A DNA stretch of 25,826 nt from DATBLE01 sp046732255 (GCA_046732255.1 JBKPMR010000096.1:1-25826); one strand, 5' to 3'. Positions 1-8,038 are shown, counted from the stretch's first letter. A program made the numbers and translations. Notes: a model not told the origin generated them from the letters alone.

Positions 1-46
1 AGCCCGCACCGTTGCGCCGTCCGTCGTCCGTGCAGGACACGGCCGG

Positions 47-58
47 AGGACTGTCCCT
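47..58 (+). repeat. AGGGACTGTCCCT-type repeat, copy 1 (one G shorter)
   Basis: The sequence aggactgtccct is followed by ttgaca. It matches copy 3 except for one missing G in the left arm, and both copies share the flank YTGACA, so the repeat unit extends past the palindrome. Confidence 0.65.
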
Positions 59-85
59 TTGACAACGCCGCGCTGGACTGGTCCC

Positions 86-98
86 AGGGACAGTCCCT
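86..98 (-). repeat. AGGGACTGTCCCT-type repeat, copy 2, inverted
   Basis: The plus strand reads agggacagtccct, a 6+1+6 inverted repeat. Its central base shows that it lies in the opposite orientation to copies 1 and 3. It partly overlaps a second small inverted repeat, gtccc-a-gggac (81-91), so this spot can fold in two alternative ways. Confidence 0.65.
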
Positions 99-177
99 TC
101 TGCCCGCATCGGGACACGGCTGCTTCGGCTCGAGGGCCGAAGGGTCCGCGGTTGCTCGTCCTTTCGAGCCGCGGCGA

Positions 178-190
178 AGGGACTGTCCCT
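178..190 (+). repeat. AGGGACTGTCCCT-type repeat, copy 3
   Basis: This is a perfect 6+1+6 inverted repeat, agggac-t-gtccct, followed by ctgaca. It shares the GGGACA/TGTCCC core with the 30-bp palindrome at 9106-9135. The family looks like REP-type intergenic palindromes, but I see no transposase in the window that would mobilise it. Confidence 0.7.
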
Positions 191-224
191 CTGACACGGC
201 TGGAGCAGACACGGCGCATGGGAC

Positions 225-1265
225 TCATGTTGCCGCCTCCACCACGGCCGCCGCCCAAGCCTCGACCGAATGCCCGGCGGCCACGCGCTCTCTGAGCATG
301 CGGCCCAGCTGTCGCCGGTGCTCGGGCGGCCGGGCACCGAGCGCGCGGAGCCGGTCGGCGAGCGCACCGGGATCCTCTCGGTGGAAGCGGAGCTCGTCGG
401 GCAGGAGCGAGTCGAAGGCCGGGTTCGACGCGATCGCCGGCGTGCACGCCGCACACGCCTCGTAGACGACCTTGTCGGTGGCGCCGGCGCGCATGTTGTT
501 GACCAGGACGTCCGCTCGGCCGAGCAGCCCCGGCACCTCGCTGCGGAGCACCGCGTGGCCGAGCTTCACGCGCCGGCCGAGGTCGAGCTCCTCGACCAGC
601 CGCTCGAGCTCGGAGCGGTGCGCCCGCTCATCGGGATTCAGCGCGGGCCCGTGCACCTCCAGCCGCAGGTCGAGGCCGCGGTCGAGCGCGAGCCGCACGG
701 CGCGCAGCACGAACTCCAGTCCTTTCGCCTTCGAGTACCGGCCGAGCGCGAGCCCGCGCAGGTCGGTGTGCGCCGCGCCGCCGTCCGAGCACGGAAACTC
801 GGACAGGTCGATCCCGTGCCCGATCGCGAGCACCTTCGGCGAGTCGACCGGGAACGTCCGCCGGTCGACCGTGAGGACGACGTTCGAGACCCGCTCAGCG
901 GCGCGCAGCGTCCGGGAGACGCTCCAGTGCGTGTACCAGAGCAGCACCTTCACGCCGAGCGGCCGCGCGAGCGGCGCCGCGAGCACCGCGTAGATCGGAC
1001 ACATGTGGGCGAGCACCGCGGACGGCTTCGGTCGGCGTGCAAGCTCTGCAGTGAGCGCACCCTCGAACCGCAACCCCCGCGCGCCCCGCGACCGGGCCGC
1101 GAACGGACGCACGCGGCAGTTGTCCGGGAGCACACCGGGGAGCGCACGGTCGGCGAGCACGACCACCTCGTCGACCCGCTCGGCGAGGGCGCGCAGCATC
1201 GGCACGGTCGCCGCCAGCGCCGGGTGGCCCGGATCGACCTGCTGCGTGACGAAGACGAGCCGCAC
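225..1265 (-). CDS. GT4-like glycosyltransferase (last gene of operon)
   Basis: This 346-residue protein probably transfers a sugar from a nucleotide donor during surface polysaccharide assembly in the cytoplasm. The N-terminus (RLVFVTQQVDPGHPALAATV) is a typical GT-B first strand and loop. The C-terminal half carries the GT4 donor-site signature GLALGRYSKAKGLEFVLRA and a YEACAACTPAIAS helix. The usual E-x7-E pair is incomplete: the second Glu is present in YEA, but the first position is Gly in AGATDKVVYEA. The start is GTG at 1265, because the upstream GNAT gene ends with TAG overlapping it by one base (TAGTG), which implies translational re-initiation. The same frame stays open upstream to 2078, but that part is a shadow of the GNAT gene. 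Substrate and linkage cannot be told. Confidence 0.85.
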   Translation of the reverse strand: MRLVFVTQQVDPGHPALAATVPMLRALAERVDEVVVLADRALPGVLPDNCRVRPFAARSRGARGLRFEGALTAELARRPKPSAVLAHMCPIYAVLAAPLARPLGVKVLLWYTHWSVSRTLRAAERVSNVVLTVDRRTFPVDSPKVLAIGHGIDLSEFPCSDGGAAHTDLRGLALGRYSKAKGLEFVLRAVRLALDRGLDLRLEVHGPALNPDERAHRSELERLVEELDLGRRVKLGHAVLRSEVPGLLGRADVLVNNMRAGATDKVVYEACAACTPAIASNPAFDSLLPDELRFHREDPGALADRLRALGARPPEHRRQLGRMLRERVAAGHSVEAWAAAVVEAAT

Positions 1266-2149
1266 TAGAAGAAGTCCATGTCGCCGAGCGTGAACCGCCA
1301 CGACCCCTGATTCGTATCGAGCGGGCCTGCGAGGCCCCGACCGAGCAGCGGCATCCTGCGGTTCGTGGGGACGAAACCGGCGCGCAGGAACACGCCGTGC
1401 TGCTCGGGCGCGGGGAGCGCAAAGAGCAGCCGCGTTCGCGACACCCGCGCCGCCCGCCGCAGGAGCGAGGGAATCTCGTCGGGCGGCCCGGCCAGGTCGA
1501 CCAGCAGCGAGACCGTCCGTCCACCCTGCGCTTTCGAAGGCCAGACGACCGCATAGCCGCTGCCCGAGCGCAGCGCGACATATCCGTGCGGCGACTGCAG
1601 ATACCGCCACGCCAGGTGGCGCGAGTCGCGGAGAACGTGGTTCCCGGGCCAGGCCGCGGCCGCGTCTCCGTCGACCTCGAGCGACGTCGCCGGCCGCTCC
1701 TCGCCGTGACGCAGCACCGGCCGCACCCAGAGGCGGAACTGTCCGACCTCGCTCCACCCCAGCCGATGCAGGAAGATCGGCGTGGTCGGAGCGCTCGAGA
1801 AGCCCAGCACGATCTCGGCGCCGAGCGCCTGGGCGCCGTCCTCGAGGTGCCGCTGGAGCGCCTGGAAGATCCCTCGTCCACTCGCCTCGGGCAGCGTCGT
1901 CGCGTGGCAGGAGAACGTCACCAGGCGCTCCTCGCCACGAAGCACCATCCGGATCAGCTTGTGGCCGGCCACTCCGACGATCCGCCCGTCGATCCGAGCA
2001 ACCGATCGGAGCGAGCCGGTCGGGTCTCCGTCGAACCACCAGTCGAAGTGCTCCGGCGACATCCCTGCATGCCCCCACGCCTTGCCGAGCAGCGCGAGGT
2101 AGTCGCCGCGGTCCGCAGACGCGTACGGCTCGACCTCGTACGAGCTCAC
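1265..2149 (-). CDS. GNAT-fold acyltransferase-like protein
   Basis: This 294-residue protein resembles the GNAT-type proteins found in polysaccharide clusters. The N-terminal half shows SVARIDGRIVGVAGHKLIRM followed by the acceptor-strand and acetyl-CoA-site pattern TLPEASGRGIFQALQRHLEDGA, roughly residues 40-110. The second half (TSLEVDGDAAAAWPGNHVLRDSRHL onwards) looks like a second, degenerate GNAT repeat, ending in GDMDFF. The start is GTG at 2149, which overlaps the TGA of the deacetylase in a GTGA junction. An N- or O-acyltransfer to the sugar or to a deacetylated amine is plausible because the deacetylase lies directly upstream. That link is inferred from position only. Confidence 0.75.
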   Translation of the reverse strand: MSSYEVEPYASADRGDYLALLGKAWGHAGMSPEHFDWWFDGDPTGSLRSVARIDGRIVGVAGHKLIRMVLRGEERLVTFSCHATTLPEASGRGIFQALQRHLEDGAQALGAEIVLGFSSAPTTPIFLHRLGWSEVGQFRLWVRPVLRHGEERPATSLEVDGDAAAAWPGNHVLRDSRHLAWRYLQSPHGYVALRSGSGYAVVWPSKAQGGRTVSLLVDLAGPPDEIPSLLRRAARVSRTRLLFALPAPEQHGVFLRAGFVPTNRRMPLLGRGLAGPLDTNQGSWRFTLGDMDFF

Positions 2150-3039
2150 TTGCTGGACGTGCCGAGCGCCGCGTTGAAGATGCGGCGCGCGTGCGTTCCG
2201 GCGACCGTGTCCTTGACCGCGATCAGGTCGCACGCACCGGAGAGGACGAGCTCGAACGTCCGGGACGGGTACGGCTCGACGTTGTAGCGGTGCAGCTGGA
2301 GCGGGTCCGAGGCCGGGCCGTTGGAGCCGGAGATGGACGTGAACGCGACGTCGTAGCCGGCCTGCCTGAGCAGGCTGAGGTGGACGAGGCGGTAGTGCGC
2401 CTCGGAGCCCTTCACGTAGGCGAACGCGCGCACCGGACGCTGGAGGCGGTCCTCGAGCCGGAGCTTTGAGAGGGTGATCTCGCGCGCCGCCTCGTCGACC
2501 TCCAGGTCGGCGAGCGGCCGGTGCCCGATCCCGTGCGACTCGACGCGGATTCCCGCCGCCTCGAGCTCGGCCAGTTCCTCCCACGACAGGGGAGGGTTGA
2601 CGATCCCGCGGGCAGCCAGGTGCTCGTCGTGCGGCAGCGGGCGCGTGCCCGAGAGGTACCCGACCGGGACGAAGATCACGGCCGGGTAGCCGTACTTCTG
2701 GAGGACCGGCGCAGCGTTCTCGAGGTTGTCCCGGTAGCCGTCGTCGAAGGTGATCAGCACCGCCCCGGCCGGAAGCGGCGTCCCGTGGAGGTAGTGGTCG
2801 AAGACGGCGTCGAGACTCACCGGCTGATAGCCGAGCTCGCCGAGCTGGGCCATCTGCTCGTCGAACCGGCCGACCGGAACCGTGACCGAGTTCTCCGCGA
2901 CGTCGTTGACCTTGTGGTACATGAGCACGCGGAGGGTCCGCTGCTGGTCGCCGTCGACCGCCCCGACGCCGGTCGCGGTCTCGCCGAGCGCGCGGTAGAC
3001 CCCGTTCTTCAGCGCCTGCTTGATGCGGTCGGCACGCAC
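2146..3039 (-). CDS. Polysaccharide deacetylase, NodB/CE4 family
   Basis: This 297-residue protein is predicted to remove N- or O-acetyl groups from a polysaccharide or an intermediate. The NodB fold is clear. Motif 1 is VLITFDDGY (TFDDG at residues 97-101, the catalytic Asp and metal Asp), and motif 2 is ESHGIGH (H169 and H173, metal ligands). The segment RVLMYHKV (about 37-44) is the usual strand before the domain. No signal peptide is visible: the N-terminus is VRADRIKQALKNGVYRALGE, so the enzyme may act in the cytoplasm. The start GTG at 3039 lies 4 bp after the stop of the upstream glycosyltransferase, and the stop overlaps the GNAT start. Much longer open frames upstream are shadows. 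Confidence 0.9.
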   Translation of the reverse strand: MRADRIKQALKNGVYRALGETATGVGAVDGDQQRTLRVLMYHKVNDVAENSVTVPVGRFDEQMAQLGELGYQPVSLDAVFDHYLHGTPLPAGAVLITFDDGYRDNLENAAPVLQKYGYPAVIFVPVGYLSGTRPLPHDEHLAARGIVNPPLSWEELAELEAAGIRVESHGIGHRPLADLEVDEAAREITLSKLRLEDRLQRPVRAFAYVKGSEAHYRLVHLSLLRQAGYDVAFTSISGSNGPASDPLQLHRYNVEPYPSRTFELVLSGACDLIAVKDTVAGTHARRIFNAALGTSSK

Positions 3040-3043
3040 GCGC

Positions 3044-4162
3044 CTATCGTAGTCCGGTGACCAGCGCCTCCAACCGCGCGGCGTAGTCGTCCGGCGTCGC
3101 CACCCAGGCCGACGCGGTCGCCTGCGCTCCGGCGCCGAGGCGGCCGGCAAGGTCACGCTCGGCAAGCACTCGGGCGAGCGCGTCCGCAAGCGCCTGCGGG
3201 TCGCGCGGCGGGACGAGCAGCCCGTTCTCGCCGTCACGGACGAGGTCGACGATGCCGCCGACCCGCGAGGCGACCACGGCCCGGCCCCGACAGAACGCCT
3301 CGACGAGGACGCGCCCCATCCCCTCGGAACGCGACGGCAGGACGAGCACCGTCGCCGCGTCGAGCGCCCGCGCGACGCCATCGGTCGGGAGCGCCTCCGT
3401 CCACTCCGTTCGTCCCGGCAGCTCACCGACCAGCCGCTCGACCACCTCGCGGCGCGTTCCCCGCCCGACCAAGTGGAGCGTCGCGTCCGGCACCCGAGCC
3501 CCGACCGCCCGCCACGCCTCGGCCAGCTCGTCGATCCCCTTGTAGTGCTCGAGCACGCCGACAAACAGGGCCCGCGGCTCACCCGGCAGCGGGGCGGTCG
3601 GACCGAGGAACGGCTCGAGATCCATGAAGGCGGGGAAGACCGCGGCCGGCTCGACCCCGTACGAGCGCACGAGACCGGTCGTGTAATCGGAGATCGTCCG
3701 CACCGCGTCCGCGCCCCGCAGGGCCGACAGCGCGATCCGGTCGGCGATCGGGCTGAGCAGCCGGCGGGCCGGGGAGCCGTACAGCCGAGTCGACGAGCGC
3801 CAGTCACCGTGCACGTCCAGGATCACCCGCGTACGCACGCCGGCGAGGGAGCGGCCGAGCAGGACGAACCAGGTCTCGTGGGCGCCCTGCACGACGACGG
3901 CGTCGGGCGGCGCCGAGCGCAGCTCGCGGCGCGTGCGGAACGGCAGGGTCAGGAAGTAGAGCGCGCCGTCGAGCCGTCGCGGCTTCCACGGCCCGGTCAG
4001 CTCGAACACGTCGTCGCGCCGCGGCGCGCCATCCACGCCGCTCGCCAGCACGCGCAGGTCGAACCGCTCGGCGAGCGCGTCGAACTTGGCCCGCAGGCTC
4101 GCGTTCAAGGGGAGCCGGTACCGCGTCCGGCCGATCATCAGCAGGCGCGGCTTGCCGCTCAC
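3044..4162 (-). CDS. GT4 family glycosyltransferase
   Basis: This 372-residue protein is a GT-B fold glycosyltransferase of the GT4 type. It begins MSGKPRLLMIGRTRYRLPL, has the donor-domain entry RALFVGVLEHYKGIDELAEAW near the middle, and carries the complete E-x7-E motif in SRSEGMGRVLVEAF, followed by VVASRVGGIVDLV. Length and motif order fit an intact enzyme. The ATG start overlaps the TGA of the upstream glycosyltransferase in an ATGA junction, so the start is well supported. It probably adds one residue to the lipid-linked repeat unit on the inner face of the membrane. Acceptor and donor are unknown. Confidence 0.92.
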   Translation of the reverse strand: MSGKPRLLMIGRTRYRLPLNASLRAKFDALAERFDLRVLASGVDGAPRRDDVFELTGPWKPRRLDGALYFLTLPFRTRRELRSAPPDAVVVQGAHETWFVLLGRSLAGVRTRVILDVHGDWRSSTRLYGSPARRLLSPIADRIALSALRGADAVRTISDYTTGLVRSYGVEPAAVFPAFMDLEPFLGPTAPLPGEPRALFVGVLEHYKGIDELAEAWRAVGARVPDATLHLVGRGTRREVVERLVGELPGRTEWTEALPTDGVARALDAATVLVLPSRSEGMGRVLVEAFCRGRAVVASRVGGIVDLVRDGENGLLVPPRDPQALADALARVLAERDLAGRLGAGAQATASAWVATPDDYAARLEALVTGLR

Positions 4163-5286
4163 TTCGCCGCCTCCTGGAGCATCGCCTCCAGGCGGGCGTA
4201 AACGGGGTCAGGCGCGAACCTGGTGACCGAGCCCGGAGCCGCCGCGCGCAGCCGCGTGCGCAGCTCCTCGTCGGCGAAGAACCGGCGGACGGCGGCCGCG
4301 AGCGCCTCGGGATCGTCGGGCGGGACGAGCAGGCCGTTGACGCCGTCGGTGACGATCTCGCCGACCCCGCCCACGTCGGTCGAGATCACCGGCGTCCCGA
4401 CCGCGAGGCCCTCGATCAGCGAGTGCGGGAAGTTCTCCCAGCCGGACGACAGCAGCTCCGCGTCGGCAGCGGCGAGCAGCTCGAGCACCGTTTCGCGTGG
4501 TTGCGCACCGAGAAAGCGAACGCGCCCGCCGAGGCCGAGCTCGCCGACGAGCGCGTCGAGCCGCCCGTGCTCGGGGCCGTCACCGGCCAGCACGAGCGCC
4601 ACGCCGTCGCAGGCGGCGACCGCCCGCAGGGCGACGTCGAGCGACTTCTGCAGTGAAAGACGGCCCGCGAACACCAGCGTCGGCCCGTCGAAGCCGTGGC
4701 GGCGGCGCAGCTCCTCACGATCGCCGATCCGCGGTACGGAGATCGGGTTGGGCAGCACGACGATCCGGTCCCCGTCGACGAGGTGCCATTCGCCGGCGAG
4801 CGAGCCGAGGGACGCGCTCGGGATCAGGTACCGGTGGACGCCCCACAGCGTCAGGTCGCGCACGACCTTCAGCCAGGCGATGCGCAGGTCGCGGGAGCGC
4901 TGGAAATCCTCGATCGGCTGCCGCGTCAGGCCGTAGCGGAACGCGCGCTCATACGCGGGATCGCCGGTCAGCTTCACGACGCTCGGCACCCGCGCGAGCA
5001 GCGACCCGACCCGCGTGCGGCCGTACATGCCGGTCGAGTAGACGACGTCCGCTCCGTGGGCGGTGCGTCGGACGAGGAGGGCGCCGCGCACGTAGCGGAG
5101 GAAAACGGACTGGGCGCGCGAGATCCAGTGGACGGGGTACGGCTCGGGTGCCGGCGCCGACGGGGCGGTCGTCACCACCTCCACCTCGTGCCCGCGGCTC
5201 CGGAGAAACTCGGCCACTTCGGGTGCGTGGCTGGCCGGTCCGCCGACGTCGGGCGGCCAGATGCCGGTCACGATCACGATCTTCAC
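4159..5286 (-). CDS. GT4 family glycosyltransferase
   Basis: This 375-residue protein is a clear GT4 enzyme. The first strand and glycine loop are KIVIVTGIWPPDVGGPASH, the donor site includes TLVFAGRLSLQKSLDVALRA and LVLAGDGPEHGRL, and the E-x7-E motif is SGWENFPHSLIEGLAVGTPVIS followed by DVGGVGEIV. The start is GTG at 5286, overlapping the TGA of the flippase gene by four bases (GTGA). A longer frame runs upstream to 6750 but is only a shadow of the flippase. It is the first of three glycosyltransferases in this operon, which suggests a repeat unit of several sugars. Confidence 0.92.
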   Translation of the reverse strand: MKIVIVTGIWPPDVGGPASHAPEVAEFLRSRGHEVEVVTTAPSAPAPEPYPVHWISRAQSVFLRYVRGALLVRRTAHGADVVYSTGMYGRTRVGSLLARVPSVVKLTGDPAYERAFRYGLTRQPIEDFQRSRDLRIAWLKVVRDLTLWGVHRYLIPSASLGSLAGEWHLVDGDRIVVLPNPISVPRIGDREELRRRHGFDGPTLVFAGRLSLQKSLDVALRAVAACDGVALVLAGDGPEHGRLDALVGELGLGGRVRFLGAQPRETVLELLAAADAELLSSGWENFPHSLIEGLAVGTPVISTDVGGVGEIVTDGVNGLLVPPDDPEALAAAVRRFFADEELRTRLRAAAPGSVTRFAPDPVYARLEAMLQEAAK

Positions 5287-6566
5287 GGCACGGCCGCCTG
5301 GGCCGACGTGTGCTCGCGTTGCAGCCGCAGGACCGCGACCGACCAGGCCAGCGCGAACACAACGGTCGCGACGAGAACCGCCGCCGCTGCACCGGTCGCG
5401 TCCCAGATCGAGCCGAACACGAGCACGAGGGGGACGAGTACGAGCGTCTCGACGCCGTGCGTGGCGATCCGGAGCTCCGGCCGGCCAACCGACACGGGCA
5501 GCGACTTCGTCCACGCGAAGACGAGCGCGACTGCGCCGGCGAGCAGCATCAGCCGGGCAGCGTCCGCCGCCGGCGCGTACTTGTCCGTGAACACGATCCG
5601 CATGAGCGTCGGCATCCACCAGTACAGGAACGGCACCGAGACGACCATCGCCACCAGAGCCGTCAGGCTGTACCGGCGCAGCCCGGCGAACACGCGTGTC
5701 ACTGCTCCGGACTCCCAGTCCCTGGTCTGCTCCGTGATCAGGACGAGCCGGGCGGGGGCGGTGAGCGCGGTCAGCCCGGTCAGCGGCGCCTGTCCGGCGC
5801 GGAAGTAGCCGACCTGCGACGGCACCGAGACCATCCCGAGGAGGAGTGGCGTGACCGCCGTGCGCAGCGAGACGATGCCGGAGCCGACGCTGGACCGGAT
5901 CACGAAGCGGATGATCTCGCTCCGGTCCTCGCCGAGCGACTCGGGCGCCGCCGCCGGAAAGCGGCCGAAGACGCCGACGGCCGCACGACCGACCGCGACC
6001 GACCCGGCGACCTGGCCGACGACGAGCCCGATTACGGCATCGGTGACCCCGTAACGCGAACCGACCACGAGCCCGATCGCCCGCAGGAGCTGCGTGAGCA
6101 GCGTGTAGGCGGCTCTGACGTCGTACCGGCCGGACAGGACGAGCGCCGCCCCCGCAGGTGCCTCGGGGATGTACGACAGCGGCAGCAGGGCGGCGAGCAG
6201 GAACGGCGTGCGCAGCCCGTCGGCGTTGAACAGCGTGTCCGCGAACGGCGCGAGGATCACGAGCCCGATCGCGGCGAGGAAGGCGCCGAGCGTCTTCAGG
6301 ATCATCGCGCGGCGGTAGAGGCGGCGAAGCCGCCCCCAGCGGGCGGTGGTCGTGTACCGGAAGCCGTACTTGATCATCGCCTCCTCCACCGTCAGGTCGA
6401 GCAAGACCTGGAGGAAGCCCGCGGCGAAGATCGCGAGCGTGAAGTGCCCGTACTCGACCGGGCCGAGCCGGCGCGCTGCCACGATGCTTGCCAGGAACCC
6501 GAGAGCAACGCTTCCGTAAAGGCCGAGCGCCGTAGCGGAGCGCCGCCACACGAGGCGCGTCTGCAT
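5283..6566 (-). CDS. Wzx-like polysaccharide flippase (MOP superfamily)
   Basis: This 427-residue integral membrane protein has about twelve hydrophobic segments. It starts MQTRLVWRRSATALGLYGSV with a first helix running into GFLASIVAARRLGPVEYGHF, the amphipathic pattern at the end of helix 1 that typifies oligosaccharide flippases. The family moves undecaprenyl-linked repeat units across the membrane. It leads a six-gene operon containing three glycosyltransferases, which supports that role. I chose ATG at 6566 because it precedes the first helix directly and has a TATAGT box 10 nt upstream. Earlier in-frame Met codons give an Arg/Pro-rich extension that lies under the divergent gene. Confidence 0.9.
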   Translation of the reverse strand: MQTRLVWRRSATALGLYGSVALGFLASIVAARRLGPVEYGHFTLAIFAAGFLQVLLDLTVEEAMIKYGFRYTTTARWGRLRRLYRRAMILKTLGAFLAAIGLVILAPFADTLFNADGLRTPFLLAALLPLSYIPEAPAGAALVLSGRYDVRAAYTLLTQLLRAIGLVVGSRYGVTDAVIGLVVGQVAGSVAVGRAAVGVFGRFPAAAPESLGEDRSEIIRFVIRSSVGSGIVSLRTAVTPLLLGMVSVPSQVGYFRAGQAPLTGLTALTAPARLVLITEQTRDWESGAVTRVFAGLRRYSLTALVAMVVSVPFLYWWMPTLMRIVFTDKYAPAADAARLMLLAGAVALVFAWTKSLPVSVGRPELRIATHGVETLVLVPLVLVFGSIWDATGAAAAVLVATVVFALAWSVAVLRLQREHTSAQAAVP

Positions 6567-6574
6567 CCGGGCGT

Positions 6575-6586
6575 CCACTATAGTGG
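6575..6586. promoter_or_regulatory. Palindromic bidirectional -10 region between divergent operons
   Basis: The perfect palindrome ccactatagtgg sits in a gap of only 26 bp between the flippase start (6566, minus) and the ligase-like gene (6593, plus). Because of the symmetry it contains TATAGT on both strands: plus 6579-6584, 8 nt before the GTG, and minus 6582-6577, 10 nt before the ATG. The two boxes share the central TATA. No good -35 is seen on either side. This geometry would give very short or no 5' leaders and mutually exclusive polymerase binding. Confidence 0.7.
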
Positions 6587-6592
6587 CCGCCG

Positions 6593-8038
6593 GTGGCGGC
6601 CCGGACGTCCTTGCGCACGGAGCGGGGCGTCGCGTTTCCGCACGCGTCGGCGGGTGCCTGGGTGCTTGCGCTGGCGTTCCCGATCCTGCTGGTGCACGTG
6701 GACTTCCAGCCCGGCTGGGACGCGACTGTCGGTTCGACGCATGCACACATCGTCCTCTCCGACCTGGCTGTCCTCGCCTGCCTGGTGGCCGCGCTCGCCG
6801 CTGCCGTCCGGTACGGGCTCTCTCCCCTCCGCTCCGGCTGGCCGGTGTGGATCGCGATCGGCGTCTTCCTCGTGTGGGTCTGCGCCGCGACGGTCTATCC
6901 GCTGCTCGGCTCGGATCCCTACCCCTGGCACGACCACGCAGTCACCACGGCGAAGTACGTCGAGTACGCCCTGCTCGCGCCGGCCACGGTGCTCCTTCTC
7001 CGCCGACGGGACGACCTGATGCTCTTCCTGCTCGTCGTCGTCGCCTCGAGCGTGGCGGCGTCGAGCCTGGCGATCGTCCAGCTCTTCGGCTGGCGGATCG
7101 CGGCGGGCTGGCCGGCGGGCTACCGGCAGCCGTCCTTCCTCGGCCACCACGACTTCGCGGCGCTGTCCGGCGTCGCGCTCGCGGTCGCGCTCGCCGCGAT
7201 CGCACTCCCCGCCTGGCGGATCGACCGCCGGGTCGCAGCGGCGGGGGGGATCGCGGGCTCCGTGGGGCTGCTCCTGTCCGGCTCGCTCGCGGGCGCGATC
7301 GGGTTGCTCGCGGCCGGTGCCGTCGCCGCCGCCGTCGTGCGCGGTTCGGCGCGTCGCGCGGGCGTGATCCTCGCCGTCTCGCTGGCAGTCTTCGGTGGGG
7401 TCGTCCTCTTCCGCGGCGGCGACGTGAAGTCGTTCCTCCACTACGTCGGGATCGGCAAGAAGGAGGAGCAGCTCGGCGTCGAGAGCTACGTGCAGCGGAC
7501 GATGCTCGTCTACTACGGCTGGCGCGTCTTCCTCGACCATCCGTTCGCCGGCGCAGGCTGGCAGGCGACGAACGATCCGGCGGTCTACGGGCCGCTGCTC
7601 CCGCGGCTCCACCGGAAGTTCCCGAACACGCCGGAGCAGGGCTTTCCGTCGCCCGCGCACCCGTACGGCGTCCAGAACGCGTACGTCCAGGCGCTCTCGG
7701 ACCTCGGCGTGGTCGGCTTCGTGCTGTTCCTCGGCGCGCTCCTGACCCCGCTTGCGCTCGGCCTGCTCCGGTTGTTCCGCGGCCCCCCGGCCGCGGAGGT
7801 CCTCGTCCCGGTCTCGTGGCTGCTGGTGGCGATGGGCGTGCTCACCGCGATCGGTCTCGTCGCCGGCATCCCGCTGGACGCGATCCTTTGGATCGCCGCC
7901 GGCCTGTGCGCCGCACCGCCGCTGCTTGCAGTCGCAGCTCCCGCGGTCGACCGGCAAGAAGATCCCACCCCCCACCCAGGGTGGGGAGCCATCCCGCCGC
8001 CCGCTACCGGCAACGGTACCGGGAATCTCGGCACGTAA
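6593..8038 (+). CDS. O-antigen polymerase/ligase-like membrane protein (Wzy/WaaL type)
   Basis: This 481-residue polytopic membrane protein has about ten hydrophobic segments. Short hydrophobic helices fill the first 250 residues. Then comes a large loop (roughly 270-360, GGDVKSFLHYVGIGKKEEQL to HPYGVQNAYVQAL) and further helices. The motif QNAYVQALSDLGVVGFVLF matches the Wzy_C-type signature in which a conserved loop is followed by a (Q/N)-rich helix and LxxxGxxG. The family polymerises or ligates lipid-linked glycans on the outer face of the membrane. The last 30 residues are Pro/Gly-rich and low in complexity, and their DNA includes a perfect inverted repeat (7970-7986). The GTG start lies 8 nt after TATAGT. 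I cannot choose between polymerase and ligase from sequence alone. Confidence 0.85.
   Translation: MAARTSLRTERGVAFPHASAGAWVLALAFPILLVHVDFQPGWDATVGSTHAHIVLSDLAVLACLVAALAAAVRYGLSPLRSGWPVWIAIGVFLVWVCAATVYPLLGSDPYPWHDHAVTTAKYVEYALLAPATVLLLRRRDDLMLFLLVVVASSVAASSLAIVQLFGWRIAAGWPAGYRQPSFLGHHDFAALSGVALAVALAAIALPAWRIDRRVAAAGGIAGSVGLLLSGSLAGAIGLLAAGAVAAAVVRGSARRAGVILAVSLAVFGGVVLFRGGDVKSFLHYVGIGKKEEQLGVESYVQRTMLVYYGWRVFLDHPFAGAGWQATNDPAVYGPLLPRLHRKFPNTPEQGFPSPAHPYGVQNAYVQALSDLGVVGFVLFLGALLTPLALGLLRLFRGPPAAEVLVPVSWLLVAMGVLTAIGLVAGIPLDAILWIAAGLCAAPPLLAVAAPAVDRQEDPTPHPGWGAIPPPATGNGTGNLGT
7970..7986. repeat. Inverted repeat inside the 3' end of the ligase-like gene
   Basis: The arms ccccaccc and gggtgggg are perfectly complementary around a single A. 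The repeat encodes part of the low-complexity tail (PTPHPGWG), about 50 bp before the stop codon. It could form a cruciform, but a one-base loop is too tight for a normal RNA hairpin, so the inner pairs would open. Confidence 0.5.

Larger units (their letters stand above)
1..224. other. Non-coding left edge with palindromic repeats
   Basis: I see no convincing gene downstream of the polysaccharide operon here. The one open frame (59-295, plus) is Arg/Pro-rich, has no recognisable domain and runs into the 3' end of the opposing glycosyltransferase, so I do not call it. The stretch holds three short inverted repeats of one family, listed separately, and is probably the intergenic tail of the minus-strand operon. 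Confidence 0.6.

Noticed and set aside
59..295. 78-codon plus-strand frame over the left-edge repeats
   Set aside because: Pro/Arg-rich, spans the repeats, overlaps the opposing gene end and has no ribosome site.
270..1268. Long plus-strand open frame opposite the first glycosyltransferase
   Set aside because: Arg/Glu-rich antisense shadow typical of high-GC DNA. The minus strand encodes a clear GT4-like protein.
4497..7019. 840-codon plus-strand open frame
   Set aside because: Low-complexity Arg-rich translation opposite the flippase and GT4 genes, with no domain.
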